DNA of 64,000 nt. Origin: an uncultured Parafilimonas sp. (GTDB lineage Bacteria; Bacteroidota; Bacteroidia; Chitinophagales; Chitinophagaceae). Made by a program: the position numbers and the translations under genes. This document shows, piece by piece, positions 28,301-37,269 of the stretch. The notes under the pieces are model-generated. The model saw only the letters and a list, made by a program, of their open reading frames with translations, was not told the origin of the DNA and made no database searches. Location of the stretch: NCBI GenBank assembly GCA_903882935.1, contig CAIRZB010000058.1, positions 1-64,000 on the forward strand. The letters are read 5' to 3'. Within the stretch, counting starts at the first letter, position 1, and each line of letters starts with the position of its first letter.

Positions 28301-29091
28301 AGGCCACCCAAAAACAACTCATCCAATCCGAAAAAATGGCCAGCCTTGGGGAGCTTACTGCGGGTATTGCACACGAGATTCAAAACCCGTTGAACTTTGT
28401 AAATAACTTCTCTGAGGTAAGCAATGAATTGCTGGAAGAGTTGAAGGACGAACGACAAAAACCCTTGGGCCAAAGGGATGAGGAGTTACAGGATGAATTG
28501 CTGGCCGATATAAGCCAAAACCTGGCAAAAATAAACCACCATGGCAAACGGGCCGATGCCATTGTAAAAGGCATGCTGCAGCACAGCCGTAAAAGCACAG
28601 GCCAAAAAGAGCCGACAGATATACACAAATTAGCCGACGAATATTTACGGCTTGCCTACCAAGGCCTGCGCGCCAAGGATAAAGGCTTTAACGCAGAAAT
28701 AAAGACAGATTTTGACGAAACCATCGGTAAAGTAAATATCATTCCGCAGGATATTGGGAGGGTATTGCTTAACTTGGTTAATAATGCGTTTTATGCAATT
28801 GCAGAGAGACAGAAAAAGGGGGGTCAAGCGTATAAGCCAATTGTATCAGTTGCCACAAAAAAAGTGGACAATAAAATAGAAATAAGGGTCGCTGATAACG
28901 GCACCGGCATACCCGATGCTATTAAAGATAAAATTATGCAACCTTTTTTTACCACCAAGCCCACTGGGCAGGGTACTGGTTTGGGTTTAAGTTTAAGCTA
29001 TGATATTGTAAAGGCGCATGGCGGGGAGATAAGGGTGGAAACAAAGGAAGGGGAAGGGACGGAGTTTACAATAACACTACCGATTATATAA
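25315..29091 (+). CDS. Propeller-type (Y_Y_Y) sensor histidine kinase
   Basis: A 1258-residue membrane sensor. The N-terminus has an export signal with a lipobox-like TASC at residue 24. A two-component-regulator beta-propeller fills about 90-720 (repeats such as GNIWVGDSLNFYMFDGENL, NGRIWFLQKEG, GKIWLASDGGLDVIDP), a Y_Y_Y immunoglobulin-like domain lies near 850-915, and a single membrane helix near 931-951 (YTLYIFLPLASAWVIVYV). A coiled coil leads to the HisKA-type H-box GIAHEIQNPLNF with His1020, then the ATPase domain (LLNLVNNAFYAI, VADNGTGIP, GTGLGLSLSYDIVKAHGGE). It lacks the receiver and AraC domains of the hybrid HTCS regulators, so it needs a separate response regulator. Its catalytic core is nearly identical in DNA to the next gene. 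Confidence 0.9.
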   Translation: MPTITKPYSAIAFLAFVFICTASCSNNSADIPFPSADTGFAQPVTVPLQFGPERKANWVAINTGIKPVIRKLDLNALPQSPWDTSGFRPFEHPPLVTSFNFDSLSSKSFKYDSLPATRLQFRTFAIAPPIITKMGLLVPERNTPFLTFDMGKLFGLTNYTNDAGILKDKKGNIWVGDSLNFYMFDGENLMTYKRMGVLSPILGMTDDNNGRIWFLQKEGIGYFDPLGGLIRFSQQIIPAPWPQKLVEHSGGGFWLSLSTTGNLCNINTEAEEYRILNKLAGLFFNYTQPVVEDNMNNLWVAVDSGAVAIKLEKGTIRYIKIVGNEGQGVLGWIRDAVKDNLGNIWFLLSNGCLSSLSFDHKTITQYAAHFKSHAPLNIYFDHKGRIVVHDLFGLETWDIGKEQFSYIGFRNVIPRQYPTVYSPLVPDRLNRLWVLSLKSIYLIDPVVQLVVYLEDSQITSAILEDVSGKIWICTTNGIEIFDRKRHLNLHLNKVSGLSSNNVHSINQFDGKIWLASDGGLDVIDPLMNIITHYGTKQGLSTDTIFATLQDGKRNIWLSGANGGICFIDNQQQTIRYLKMPRNFSCIDSSYFSWSQNLENIVDIRKDKNGGIWIEKENTGVYYISPDLGTIKYLQCQYAGFKATGNVLAPDEAGRMWIGTSKGIFIADTRVGTFTAITTKQGLPSNDIRSLAPYKGGMVVATDSKICIVSPPAQGYSTGSSGNGNNTWEIKVVAKSEGLVRGSPDLSLDIVTKGGQYIWTGKGVISIDSIIEQTDNSQVYVSGINVMVRPQYFFNKPELKQHDTIWDGASFAVKGRGPAGEGFKNALGLLYDDVAGPYNMPKNLRLPYNQNYIQFQFTQAHTGRQDSVLYRYILQGVDKQWGPVTTKSTSENYLNLQPGSYTFKVCSKGISGRWGQPATFSFTVTPPWWQTWWAYTLYIFLPLASAWVIVYVRSKSLLERNRVLEEKIKQRTAEVQEQKEEITAQRDSLEKTLEELQATQKQLIQSEKMASLGELTAGIAHEIQNPLNFVNNFSEVSNELLEELKDERQKPLGQRDEELQDELLADISQNLAKINHHGKRADAIVKGMLQHSRKSTGQKEPTDIHKLADEYLRLAYQGLRAKDKGFNAEIKTDFDETIGKVNIIPQDIGRVLLNLVNNAFYAIAERQKKGGQAYKPIVSVATKKVDNKIEIRVADNGTGIPDAIKDKIMQPFFTTKPTGQGTGLGLSLSYDIVKAHGGEIRVETKEGEGTEFTITLPII

Positions 29092-29303
29092 AAAGAAAAT
29101 CCTCAAAATCTGATAAATCCCTAAAAATCATAGCTCAGACAAGGAATTAGCGGGAACACAAAGTTGGAGACTAAACAGGGGGCGGGTCGAAATTTATTAT
29201 TCAATTAAGGGTTGAAATCTGCGATAGTAAACATTGCTTATTGCCGCAAAATTGTGGATATAAAATAAAAATAGGGTTACCTTACCCCAGAAAAATAAGT
29301 ACC

Positions 29304-31298
29304 ATGAAAAATAATGCCCATATACTGTTTTATGCGACAGCTATGGCTTTAGTATTAACATTTTCAGCAAACGCCCAAGTAACCAATATAGACAGCCTTA
29401 AGAATTTATTGTCAAAAGAGTCGGACACTGCCAGGATAAAAACGATGATTGCCATAGGAGGTGGCTACGACGACAAGTATAAATATGACACAGCATTGTA
29501 TTATTACCTTGATGCACTTAAATTGGCCGAGAGCGTACAGGAAAAGAAAAGCCTTTTTTTGTGTTTGAACAGGCTGGCATTATTTTATGAGCACAAAAAC
29601 AATTTTCAACTGGCACTGGAGTTTGCCCTGAGGGCGCAGAAAATAGCGGAGGAAGAAAACAGCCTGCAAAGTCTTTTTGATATATACAATTATGTTGGGG
29701 GTGTCATATATTTCAATCATGGCAACTTCGACACATCCTTGATATATGGCTTTAGGCTGATGAAAATAGCCGTGAAAATGAATGACCGGAAAAAAATGGC
29801 CGATGGCCAGATGTATCTGGGGGATGCATACCGTGCCTTGGAGAAATTTGACAGTGCACTTGCAATGTATTTGAAAGCGTTAGAGTTATCAAAAGCGACC
29901 AATTATAAGGACAACTTCTTTAATTTATATAACGATATCGGGCTTTTATATGACGAACAGGGACAGTACCGCAATGCAATTGCCTGGTTTCTTAAGTCAA
30001 TTGCACAAGCAGCAAAGGATAGCTTTGACGCACCAAACGTAAGCAATAACCTTGTAAATGCATATTTCCATATCAAACGGTATGACTCAGCCCTGCTTTT
30101 TGCGAAAAAGCTTTTGCAATATTCTGAAAAAAATGACGACCAAGGGTCACGATTAGTGTCTTATTGGTTGTTGTCACAAATTTACGAAGCGGAAAAAACA
30201 TATAGCGAAGCATACAATTATCTGGACAGGTACCTGCATCTTAAAGATTCAGTCAATTCAACAGAGGAGCAGAACAAGTTGAATCTGCTTGAATCTGAAT
30301 ATAAAACGGATAAACAAAAGCGGGAGATAGAGCTCCTACAAAAGAATAGTCAATTGCAGGGTTTGTTACGTAATGTGTTAATAGCCACTGCCATTTTGCT
30401 GCTAATTTTGGCATTTTTAATTGCCAACAAATACAACCATAAAAAGAAGGCGGAAGAAATTTTGAGCATAAAAAATAGCGAGCTCAACCGAACGTTAAAC
30501 GAGCTTAAGTCAACCCAGGCGCAACTCATCCAGTCAGAAAAAATGGCCAGCCTTGGGGAGCTTACTGCGGGTATTGCACACGAGATTCAAAACCCGTTGA
30601 ACTTTGTAAATAATTTTTCAGAGGTGAGCAATGAACTGTTGCAGGAATTGAAGGACGAACGCCAAAAAACCTTGGGCCAAAGGGATGAGGAGTTACAGGA
30701 TGAATTGCTGGCCGATATAAGCCAAAACCTAGCAAAAATAAACCACCATGGCAAGCGGGCCGATGCCATTGTAAAAGGCATGCTGCAGCACAGCCGCAAA
30801 AGCACAGGCCAAAAAGAACCTACAGATATAAACAAATTAGCCGACGAATATTTACGGCTTGCTTACCAAGGCCTGCGTGCAAAGGATAAAAGCTTTAACG
30901 CAACGCTTAAAACAGAGTTTGATGAAACCATTGGCAAAATAAACATCATCCCGCAGGATATTGGCAGGGTGCTACTTAACCTGTTTAATAATGCATTTTA
31001 TGCCGTAACTGAGAGGCAAAAGGCGGAAGGTGAAGATTATAAACCCGCAGTGTCAGAGACTACAAAACAAACTGGAGACAAAATAGAAATAAGGGTTGCT
31101 GATAATGGCACCGGCATACCCGATGCTATTAAAGGTAAAATTATGCAGCCTTTTTTTACTACCAAGCCCACCGGGCAGGGTACTGGTTTGGGGTTGAGCT
31201 TAAGCTATGATATTGTAAAGGCGCATGGCGGGGAAATTCGGGTGGGAACAAAGGAAGGGGAAGGGACGGAGTTTGTAATAACGTTGCCAATCACGTAA
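29304..31298 (+). CDS. TPR-containing sensor histidine kinase
   Basis: A 664-residue membrane kinase. A signal segment (MKNNAHILFYATAMALVLTFSANAQ) is followed by tetratricopeptide repeats over about 55-330 (NYKDNFFNLYNDIGLLYDEQ, QYRNAIAWFLKSI), a membrane helix near 355-375 (VLIATAILLLILAFLIANK), a coiled coil, the H-box with His426 and an ATPase domain ending GTEFVITLPIT. The ATG at 29304 begins the signal segment. The catalytic core shares a 77-base identical block with the preceding kinase (30537-30613 versus 28330-28406), while the sensor halves are unrelated. The 212 bp between the genes contains a decayed copy of the same downstream sequence that follows this gene. Confidence 0.9.
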   Translation: MKNNAHILFYATAMALVLTFSANAQVTNIDSLKNLLSKESDTARIKTMIAIGGGYDDKYKYDTALYYYLDALKLAESVQEKKSLFLCLNRLALFYEHKNNFQLALEFALRAQKIAEEENSLQSLFDIYNYVGGVIYFNHGNFDTSLIYGFRLMKIAVKMNDRKKMADGQMYLGDAYRALEKFDSALAMYLKALELSKATNYKDNFFNLYNDIGLLYDEQGQYRNAIAWFLKSIAQAAKDSFDAPNVSNNLVNAYFHIKRYDSALLFAKKLLQYSEKNDDQGSRLVSYWLLSQIYEAEKTYSEAYNYLDRYLHLKDSVNSTEEQNKLNLLESEYKTDKQKREIELLQKNSQLQGLLRNVLIATAILLLILAFLIANKYNHKKKAEEILSIKNSELNRTLNELKSTQAQLIQSEKMASLGELTAGIAHEIQNPLNFVNNFSEVSNELLQELKDERQKTLGQRDEELQDELLADISQNLAKINHHGKRADAIVKGMLQHSRKSTGQKEPTDINKLADEYLRLAYQGLRAKDKSFNATLKTEFDETIGKINIIPQDIGRVLLNLFNNAFYAVTERQKAEGEDYKPAVSETTKQTGDKIEIRVADNGTGIPDAIKGKIMQPFFTTKPTGQGTGLGLSLSYDIVKAHGGEIRVGTKEGEGTEFVITLPIT

Positions 31299-31347
31299 AA
31301 AATCTTCCAAATCTCAAAAATCCGCCCTCCGAAGGAGTCCTTTGGAC

Positions 31348-31617
31348 AAATCATTGTTCAGACAGGTTCATTGCGGGGATATACGGGTGCAAACGAAGGA
31401 GGGGGAGGAAATGGTGTTTATAATAAAATTGCCAATCACCTAAAAAAGTCTTACCAATCCCAAAAATCCACCCAAATCATTGTTCAGACAGGTCCATCGC
31501 GGGGATATACAGGTGCAAACGAAGGAGGGGGAGGAAATGGTGTTTATAATAAAATTGCCAATCATCTTAAAAATCTTCCCAATCCCTAAAATCCCCCAAA
31601 ATCGTCGTTCAGACAGT
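31348..31617 (+). repeat. Tandem 126-bp repeats made of histidine-kinase 3' ends
   Basis: Two copies start at 31348 and 31474 (period 126), with a partial third from 31599. In each, an open frame reads DI(R/Q)VQTKEGEEMVFIIKLPI, which lines up with the C-terminus of the preceding kinase (EIRVGTKEGEGTEFVITLPIT), preceded by a decayed AHGG codon block (31369-31377, 31495-31503). Copy 1 keeps a stop at 31441-31443. Each is followed by the same AATC-rich tail and TCATTGTTCAGACAGG. These are leftover ends of further kinase genes, not a simple satellite. Confidence 0.75.
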
Positions 31618-31773
31618 TGCAAAGCCTAATAAACTATCCATTGCACAAGAGCGCGACGCAACAAAAGCCCAATGCTTATTCAACTGCCTGTAGCCAAACT
31701 GCTTTTTGTATTTGGCTTGGGGTGCATGACTTGCATTGGCTTAAAACCGATATACCGAACTAAAATAATTTGC
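31618..31773. other. Intergenic stretch with no recognised gene
   Basis: Between the kinase tails and the promoter at 31774 no coding frame or clear hairpin was found. Confidence 0.35.
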
Positions 31774-31804
31774 TTTGTAATATTGCCTGCATCGTTTACT
31801 TTTA
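31774..31804 (+). promoter_or_regulatory. Bacteroidota-type promoter
   Basis: TTTG (31774-31777) and TACTTTTA (31797-31804) are separated by 19 bp, matching the TTG-N19-TAnnTTTG consensus except for the final base. The start codon of the downstream lipoprotein is at 31846, giving a leader of about 35 bases. Confidence 0.6.
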
Positions 31805-31845
31805 GCAAATAAATGTCATTTGTACGATTAAACCAGCCATAGAAA

Positions 31846-34800
31846 ATGAAACTAGCCCAGTTTGGCCTTGCTTTATGCGCCGCCGCCTTTGTATTATCCT
31901 GCAACAACAACGGAACCAAAACCAATAGTACCGACAGCCTTACGGATGCGCAACAACGCCTGCCCGAAAATGCTTTGAAGGGCTTGGAGGTATTTGAAGG
32001 GCTGGAAGTGCACAGCTTTGCCACCGAGCCAATGCTGAAGAACCCCACCAACATTGATGTTGACGAGCGCGGCCGGGTATGGGTAACCGAGGCGTACAAC
32101 TACCGCCCCGACATAAACGGCAACCCGACCAACCCCAAAGGCGACCGCATTATGATATTGGAAGACACCAACGGCGACGGCAAAGCAGACACAGCAAAGG
32201 TCTTTTATCAGGGGCCGGAGGTAAATGCCCCGCTTGGCGTATGCGTGCTGGGCAACCGGGTACTGGTTAGCCAAAGCCCCTATGTATGGGCTTTTTACGA
32301 TGATAATGGCGATGACAAGGCAGACAGGAAGGAAATTTTCTTCCAAGGGGTGGGCGGCGAGCAGCACGACCATGGCATGCATACCTTTACGTTTGGGCCT
32401 GACGGCAAACTGTATTTCAACTTTGGCAACGAAGGCAAAACCTTGCGCGATAAATACAATAAGCCCGTGCGCGACCAGGACGGGGACACCATAGGCCCCA
32501 GAAAATATACGCAGGGCATGGTGTTCCGTTGCAACCCCGACGGCAGCCAGGTGGAATGCTTGGGCAACAATTTCCGCAACCCATACGAAGTAGCCGTTGA
32601 CAGCTACGGCCAGTTATGGCAGAGCGACAACGACGACGACGGTAACCGTGGTGTGCGCATAAACTACGTGATGGATTATGGCAACTATGGCTACAAAGAC
32701 GAAATGACCGGTGCCAGCTGGGATGCCAACAGAACAAATGTAGAAGACTCCATACCTTATAAGCACTGGCACCTAAACGACCCGGGCGTTGTGCCTAACC
32801 TGTTGCAAACAGGGGCGGGCTCACCCACGGGGCTGGTGGTGTACGAGGGCAGTTTGCTGCCGCAGGAGTTTCATAACCAGTTAATACACAGCGATGCGGG
32901 CCCCAATGTGGTGCGGTCGTACCCGGTAACTAAAAACGGTGCGGGCTACAAAGCCAGCATCATTAATATATTGGAAGGCAGCCGAGACAAATGGTTCCGC
33001 CCTGCGGATGTTTGCGTGGCACCCGACGGCAGCCTGATAGTGGCCGATTGGTACGACCCCGGGGTGGGCGGCCACCAAGCCGGTGACCAAACCCGCGGCC
33101 GTATTTACCGTGTGGCCCCGCCCGCAAACGCAGGTGCTTACACCATGCCAAAGCAAGATTACAGTACGCCGCAGGGTGCGGCAATGGCCTTACAAAGCCC
33201 CAACCTGGCCACCCGTTACCACGCTTACACAGCATTACAGGGTTTTGGCAGCAAAGCCGTGCCGGTATTGGAAGATGTATGGAAGCATACCAGCGAGCCA
33301 AGAATGCGCGCCAGGGCGTTTTGGGCGCTGGTAAAACTACCCGGTGCCAATGCCACGCAATATATACAACAACAAGTAAAAGATGCCAATACTGATTTGC
33401 GCATTACCGCTTTACGCGCCGCAAGGCAACTTGGGGCAGAAGCCACGTTAACTGCTGTGCATCAATTGGTAAAAGACACCAGTATACAAGTAAGGCGCGA
33501 ATGTGCGCTTGCTCTGCGCCATAATAAAAGCCCGCAGGCGGCGCAGCTTTGGGCCACGCTTGCGGCACAGCACGATGGTGCCGACCGCTGGTACCTGGAA
33601 GCCTTGGGCGTAGGTGCGGACAGGCAATGGGATGCTTTTTTTACTGCCTATCTGTCCCTTGTGCCTAACCCATTGCTAACCACGGCAGGCAGGGATATTG
33701 TTTGGCGCGCCCGCACCGACAAAGCCGTAGGAATGCTGGCGGAACTGGCGGCCGACGGCAAAGTGCCGCTGAAAGAAAGGCTCCGTTACTTCCGGGCCTT
33801 TGACTTTAACGAAGGTGGTTTAAAAAACAGTCTGCTGGTAAAAATGGTGGAGGACAACAAAACGAACGATGCGGATTTGAATAAATTGGTGTTGCATGCG
33901 TTAGACAATAAAACAGTAGCACAAAGCCCCGTGGCCCAAAAAGCATTGGCACAGGTATTGCAGAACGTTGCCGGTACCCGCGAATACCTTGATTTAGTGG
34001 CCCGTTTTCAGGTAAAGACCGAGAACCCACGTTTGCTGCAACTTGCAGTTGACAAAGGCCAAGACGACCTTGGCCGAGACGCGGCTGGCCTGCTGCTAAG
34101 CTTGGGCGGTAACCAATTGGTGTGGACCGTGTTGAACGGTACCGACACAACCAAATCAAAGGCATTGATAACCGCGTTGGCCGGTGTTGGCAAAACCGAA
34201 TCAATTGACATGGTGCAAACTGTTGCCTTAACTGGTAAATACCCGGCTGCATTACGCAAGCTTGCCGCTGGCAGCATTGGCAAAAGCTGGAATGGTGAGG
34301 AAAGGGTATTGGCGGTATTAAAGGCCAAAAAAGTACCTGCCGACCTAATACCTGACGTGGTGGCCAGCGTAAGCGGGGCATGGCGCGGCAGCATACGAAC
34401 CGAAGCCCAAAGCTACCTGCCCAACCAAGCGGCACTGGCGGCTAAAAAAGCGCCCACCATGGCCGATATTAACGCGCTTACCGCCGATGTACCCAAAGGC
34501 CAGCAGGTATTTACCAATATTTGTGCTACCTGCCACCAAGTAAACGGTGCAGGTACAGACTTTGGCCCCAAACTGGGCGAGATTGGCAGCAAATATGCCA
34601 AAGACGGTTTGCTCGATGCGATAGTGCATCCATCTGCAGGCATAAGCTTTGGGTTTGAGGGATGGGAAATTAAACTGAAAGACGGCAGCACGCAAACTGG
34701 CATCATAGCCGGCAAAACGGAAACTGATATTGACCTAAAACTGCCCGGCGGCGCACGCCAGCACCTAAAAACGAGTGATGTGCAAAGCAAAACTGAGATG

Positions 34801-34896
34801 AAGGCCAGCATGATGCCCGAGGGTCTTTACCAGGTGATGAGTACCCAAGACTTGGCTAATTTGTTGGGCTATTTGGCTGGGTTGAAGAAGAAATAG
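31846..34896 (+). CDS. PVC-type heme-binding dehydrogenase-like lipoprotein
   Basis: A 1016-residue lipoprotein (lipobox FVLSC, Cys19). Residues 50-430 form a beta-propeller of the Piru_Ver_Nterm type found in putative membrane-bound dehydrogenases (FEGLEVHSFATEP, NPTNIDVDERGRVWVTEAYNY, GEQHDHGMHTFTFGPDGKLYF). HEAT-like helical repeats fill about 440-870, and a C-terminal cytochrome c domain has the heme site CATCH in FTNICATCHQVNGAGTDFGPKL, followed by GIIAGKTETDIDLKLPGG, the usual extension of this heme-binding family. It likely acts in the periplasm or at the outer membrane, and may oxidise sugars, but the substrate is unknown. It has its own promoter and a terminator shared with convergent lysA. 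Confidence 0.85.
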   Translation: MKLAQFGLALCAAAFVLSCNNNGTKTNSTDSLTDAQQRLPENALKGLEVFEGLEVHSFATEPMLKNPTNIDVDERGRVWVTEAYNYRPDINGNPTNPKGDRIMILEDTNGDGKADTAKVFYQGPEVNAPLGVCVLGNRVLVSQSPYVWAFYDDNGDDKADRKEIFFQGVGGEQHDHGMHTFTFGPDGKLYFNFGNEGKTLRDKYNKPVRDQDGDTIGPRKYTQGMVFRCNPDGSQVECLGNNFRNPYEVAVDSYGQLWQSDNDDDGNRGVRINYVMDYGNYGYKDEMTGASWDANRTNVEDSIPYKHWHLNDPGVVPNLLQTGAGSPTGLVVYEGSLLPQEFHNQLIHSDAGPNVVRSYPVTKNGAGYKASIINILEGSRDKWFRPADVCVAPDGSLIVADWYDPGVGGHQAGDQTRGRIYRVAPPANAGAYTMPKQDYSTPQGAAMALQSPNLATRYHAYTALQGFGSKAVPVLEDVWKHTSEPRMRARAFWALVKLPGANATQYIQQQVKDANTDLRITALRAARQLGAEATLTAVHQLVKDTSIQVRRECALALRHNKSPQAAQLWATLAAQHDGADRWYLEALGVGADRQWDAFFTAYLSLVPNPLLTTAGRDIVWRARTDKAVGMLAELAADGKVPLKERLRYFRAFDFNEGGLKNSLLVKMVEDNKTNDADLNKLVLHALDNKTVAQSPVAQKALAQVLQNVAGTREYLDLVARFQVKTENPRLLQLAVDKGQDDLGRDAAGLLLSLGGNQLVWTVLNGTDTTKSKALITALAGVGKTESIDMVQTVALTGKYPAALRKLAAGSIGKSWNGEERVLAVLKAKKVPADLIPDVVASVSGAWRGSIRTEAQSYLPNQAALAAKKAPTMADINALTADVPKGQQVFTNICATCHQVNGAGTDFGPKLGEIGSKYAKDGLLDAIVHPSAGISFGFEGWEIKLKDGSTQTGIIAGKTETDIDLKLPGGARQHLKTSDVQSKTEMKASMMPEGLYQVMSTQDLANLLGYLAGLKKK

Positions 34897-34923
34897 AAAA
34901 GGAGTTTCGTAAAGAAAGGCCAG

Positions 34924-34966
34924 CCATGTTATAAAGGCCCTATTAATGGGGGACTTTATAACATGG
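34924..34966. terminator. Bidirectional terminator between convergent genes
   Basis: CCATGTTATAAAG (34924-34936) pairs perfectly with CTTTATAACATGG (34954-34966), with extra pairing of CCC and GGG nearer the loop. It lies between the heme-binding lipoprotein (plus) and lysA (minus). Confidence 0.7.
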
Positions 34967-35026
34967 TGAGTGGCTAAATAAAAAAATAATGATTCGCCGG
35001 TATCGAAAACTAATGCAAACCCGAAT

Positions 35027-36238
35027 TTACAACACTTCCACTTGGTTTTTGAGCAAATCTTCAAAAACATCCCTTTTGCGAATCAATAGGGGTTCGCCGC
35101 CCAGCACCAATACCTCGGCCGGTTTAAAGCGGCTGTTGTAATTGCTGCTCATCTCAAAGCCGTAGGCACCCGCATTGCGGAACACCAAGTAATCACCCTC
35201 GTTAACTTCGGGCAGTTGCCTGTCCCAAGCAAAGGTGTCGGTTTCGCAAATATTGCCTGTTACGGTGTAATGTTTTTCTTCGCCTCCGGGGTTGCTTATA
35301 TTGTCAATCTGGTGGTACGATTCATAAAACATCGGCCTTATTAAATGGTTAAACCCGCTGTTAACACCAGCAAAAGTGGTGGCCTCGGTTTGTTTCAACA
35401 CATTTACCTGGGTTATAAAATAGCCTGCCTCACTCACAAAAAACTTTCCTGGCTCAAACCATACTTGTAAGGGCTTTCCGCTGGGGTTGGGGTGGTTGGC
35501 AAAGGCTTCGCCTACTTTTTGGGCAAGCAAGGCAATATCTGTTTCGTGGTCATTTTTTTTGTAAGGCACTTTAAAACCGCCGCCTAAGTCAATTACTTCC
35601 AATTCTTTAAATAGGGGGATAATGTCAAACAACACCTCAATGCCCTTTACAAAAACGTCCACGTCTTTAATTTCGCTGCCGGTGTGTATGTGCAGCGTTT
35701 GTATGTGTAGGTTGTCTTGCTCAATAAGCGAAAGCACTTGGTTAATTTGGTCGGCAGGTATGCCGAATTTGCTCTTATCGTGCCCGGTGGAAATTTTTAG
35801 GTTGCCGCCTGCCATAATGTTGGGGCGTAAACGGATGCCCACTGGGTAGCTGTGGCCATATTTTTGGCCAAATTTTTCAAGGTTGCTCAGGCTGTCAATG
35901 TTAATGTGCACGCCTAGGCTTTGTGCTTCCTCAATTTCCGCAAAGGCTATGCCATTGCTGGTGTATAACACCTTGTTGGGTTCAAAACCAGCTAATAAGG
36001 CCATTTTAACCTCGTTAATGCTGCTGCAATCGGCATTGGCGCCGATGCTTTTAACATATTTAAGAATGTTTATGTTGGTAAGCGCTTTGCAGGCGTAAAA
36101 AAATTGTACGTTTTGCCCGGCAAATGCCGTGGTTAGCTTTTGGTATTGGTCCCTAATTTTTTCGGCATGGTATACATAAACGGGCGTGCCAAACTGCGTT
36201 GCTATTTGTGTAAGTTGGCTGTTGGATAATTGAGGCAT
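35027..36238 (-). CDS. lysA: Diaminopimelate decarboxylase
   Basis: A 403-residue PLP enzyme of fold type III that decarboxylates meso-diaminopimelate to L-lysine, the last step of lysine synthesis. The PLP lysine is in FFYACKALTN (Lys51). Other signature stretches are HIHTGSEI, the phosphate loop VIDLGGGFKVPY, WFEPGKFFVSEAGYF and the substrate-side CETDTFAWDR in the C-terminal domain. Length is typical of the stand-alone enzyme. It lies downstream of a 0.3-kb block of repeats that separates it from scpB. Confidence 0.93.
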   Translation of the reverse strand: MPQLSNSQLTQIATQFGTPVYVYHAEKIRDQYQKLTTAFAGQNVQFFYACKALTNINILKYVKSIGANADCSSINEVKMALLAGFEPNKVLYTSNGIAFAEIEEAQSLGVHINIDSLSNLEKFGQKYGHSYPVGIRLRPNIMAGGNLKISTGHDKSKFGIPADQINQVLSLIEQDNLHIQTLHIHTGSEIKDVDVFVKGIEVLFDIIPLFKELEVIDLGGGFKVPYKKNDHETDIALLAQKVGEAFANHPNPSGKPLQVWFEPGKFFVSEAGYFITQVNVLKQTEATTFAGVNSGFNHLIRPMFYESYHQIDNISNPGGEEKHYTVTGNICETDTFAWDRQLPEVNEGDYLVFRNAGAYGFEMSSNYNSRFKPAEVLVLGGEPLLIRKRDVFEDLLKNQVEVL

Positions 36239-36242
36239 GCTT

Positions 36243-36515
36243 AATTTGTGAATTTGAAAATTTGAAAATGTGGTGCGCTGCTTCCATTTTCAAAATAGCA
36301 CTTCTACAATTTGAAAATTTGTGAATTTGAAAATGTGAAAATGTGTTGCGCTGCTTCCGTTTTCAAAATAGCACTTCTACAATTTGAAAATTCGGTAAGT
36401 TGAAAATGTGATGTGCTGCTTCCATTTTCAACTTTACACTTCTACAATTTGAAAATTTGAAACTTTGAAAATGTGGTGCGCTGCTGCCATTTTCAAATTA
36501 GCACATCTTCAAATT
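36243..36515. repeat. Four imperfect 65-73-bp tandem repeats
   Basis: The unit is an AATTTGAAAATTTG-type run, then GTGGTGCGCTGCTTCC, then ATTTTCAAAATAGCACTTCTAC. CTTCTAC marks unit ends at 36301, 36374 and 36439. Within each unit GAAAATG and CATTTTC can pair around a GC-rich centre, giving one hairpin per unit. Related AATTTGAAAATTTG sequence reappears at 37268-37308 on the other side of scpB. Confidence 0.7.
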
Positions 36516-36537
36516 TTCAAATTTTTTTATTAAAAAA

Positions 36538-37269
36538 TTAGTCTAACGGGGTAAGGGCATCCTCCTCCCGCTGCTTAATATCGTTTTCATTTTCTTTACT
36601 ATCGCTGTCTGCAGTATTTTCCATTACCACATCCACCTCAACCTGCACCGTCGCAACTTCCTCGTCAATAAATAGCACAGCTTGCTCGGCACCTTTCATG
36701 GCCGTGGGTTCAACCATCTGCTCGGCAAAAACCTCTTTTATTTTTGGCAGGTCGGCGGGGGAGTTGATGCCGAAATAGTCCATAAAGCTTTTGGAGGTGG
36801 CGTAAATCAGCGGCTTGCCGGGTAATGTTTCGTTGCGGCCCGAGATAACAATCAGTTCCTTTTCCAACAGTTTTTGTACACTGTAATCGCTGTTTACCCC
36901 ACGTATGGCCTCAATCTCGCCCTTTGTTACTGGCTGTTTGTACGCTATGATGGCCAATGTTTCTAAAGCCGCCGCAGATAGTTTTTTTAGGAATTTGTCG
37001 CCGTTAAGCTGTGCGATGGTTTTGTAAAAGGCTGGTTTGGTAAGGAATTGCCAGCCGCCGCCGCTCTGGCGAAGCTCGAACGAATAAAATTCGCTTTGGT
37101 ATTTTTCGCGGATGCCTTGCACGGCCGTTTCTACCTGCTCGGGCATAATCCTTTCGTCCATAAAACCAAAAGCGGCATTGATAAGTTCAACAATTTCCAA
37201 ACCTGTCAACGGTTTTTCACTGGCAAATATCAACGCCTCAATATGTGGTATTATCTCACTTAACTCCAT
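36538..37269 (-). CDS. scpB: Segregation and condensation protein B
   Basis: A 243-residue ScpB, a winged-helix dimer that with ScpA forms the kleisin complex of SMC and helps chromosome segregation. Matching features are IEALIFASEKPLT at the N-terminus, the block LSAAALETLAIIAYKQPVTKGEIEAIRGV, and KPLIYATSKSFMDYFGI. The C-terminal 60 residues are acidic and low in complexity (EEVATVQVEVDVVMENTADS), a common extra tail. No scpA is adjacent. It is flanked on both sides by AATTTGAAAATTTG repeats, unlike its neighbours. Confidence 0.93.
   Translation of the reverse strand: MELSEIIPHIEALIFASEKPLTGLEIVELINAAFGFMDERIMPEQVETAVQGIREKYQSEFYSFELRQSGGGWQFLTKPAFYKTIAQLNGDKFLKKLSAAALETLAIIAYKQPVTKGEIEAIRGVNSDYSVQKLLEKELIVISGRNETLPGKPLIYATSKSFMDYFGINSPADLPKIKEVFAEQMVEPTAMKGAEQAVLFIDEEVATVQVEVDVVMENTADSDSKENENDIKQREEDALTPLD

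Noticed and set aside
31371-31589. 72-codon glycine-rich frame (RGYTGANEGGGGNGVYNK)
   Set aside because: This is the wrong frame of the kinase-tail repeats; the other frame aligns with kinase C-termini.
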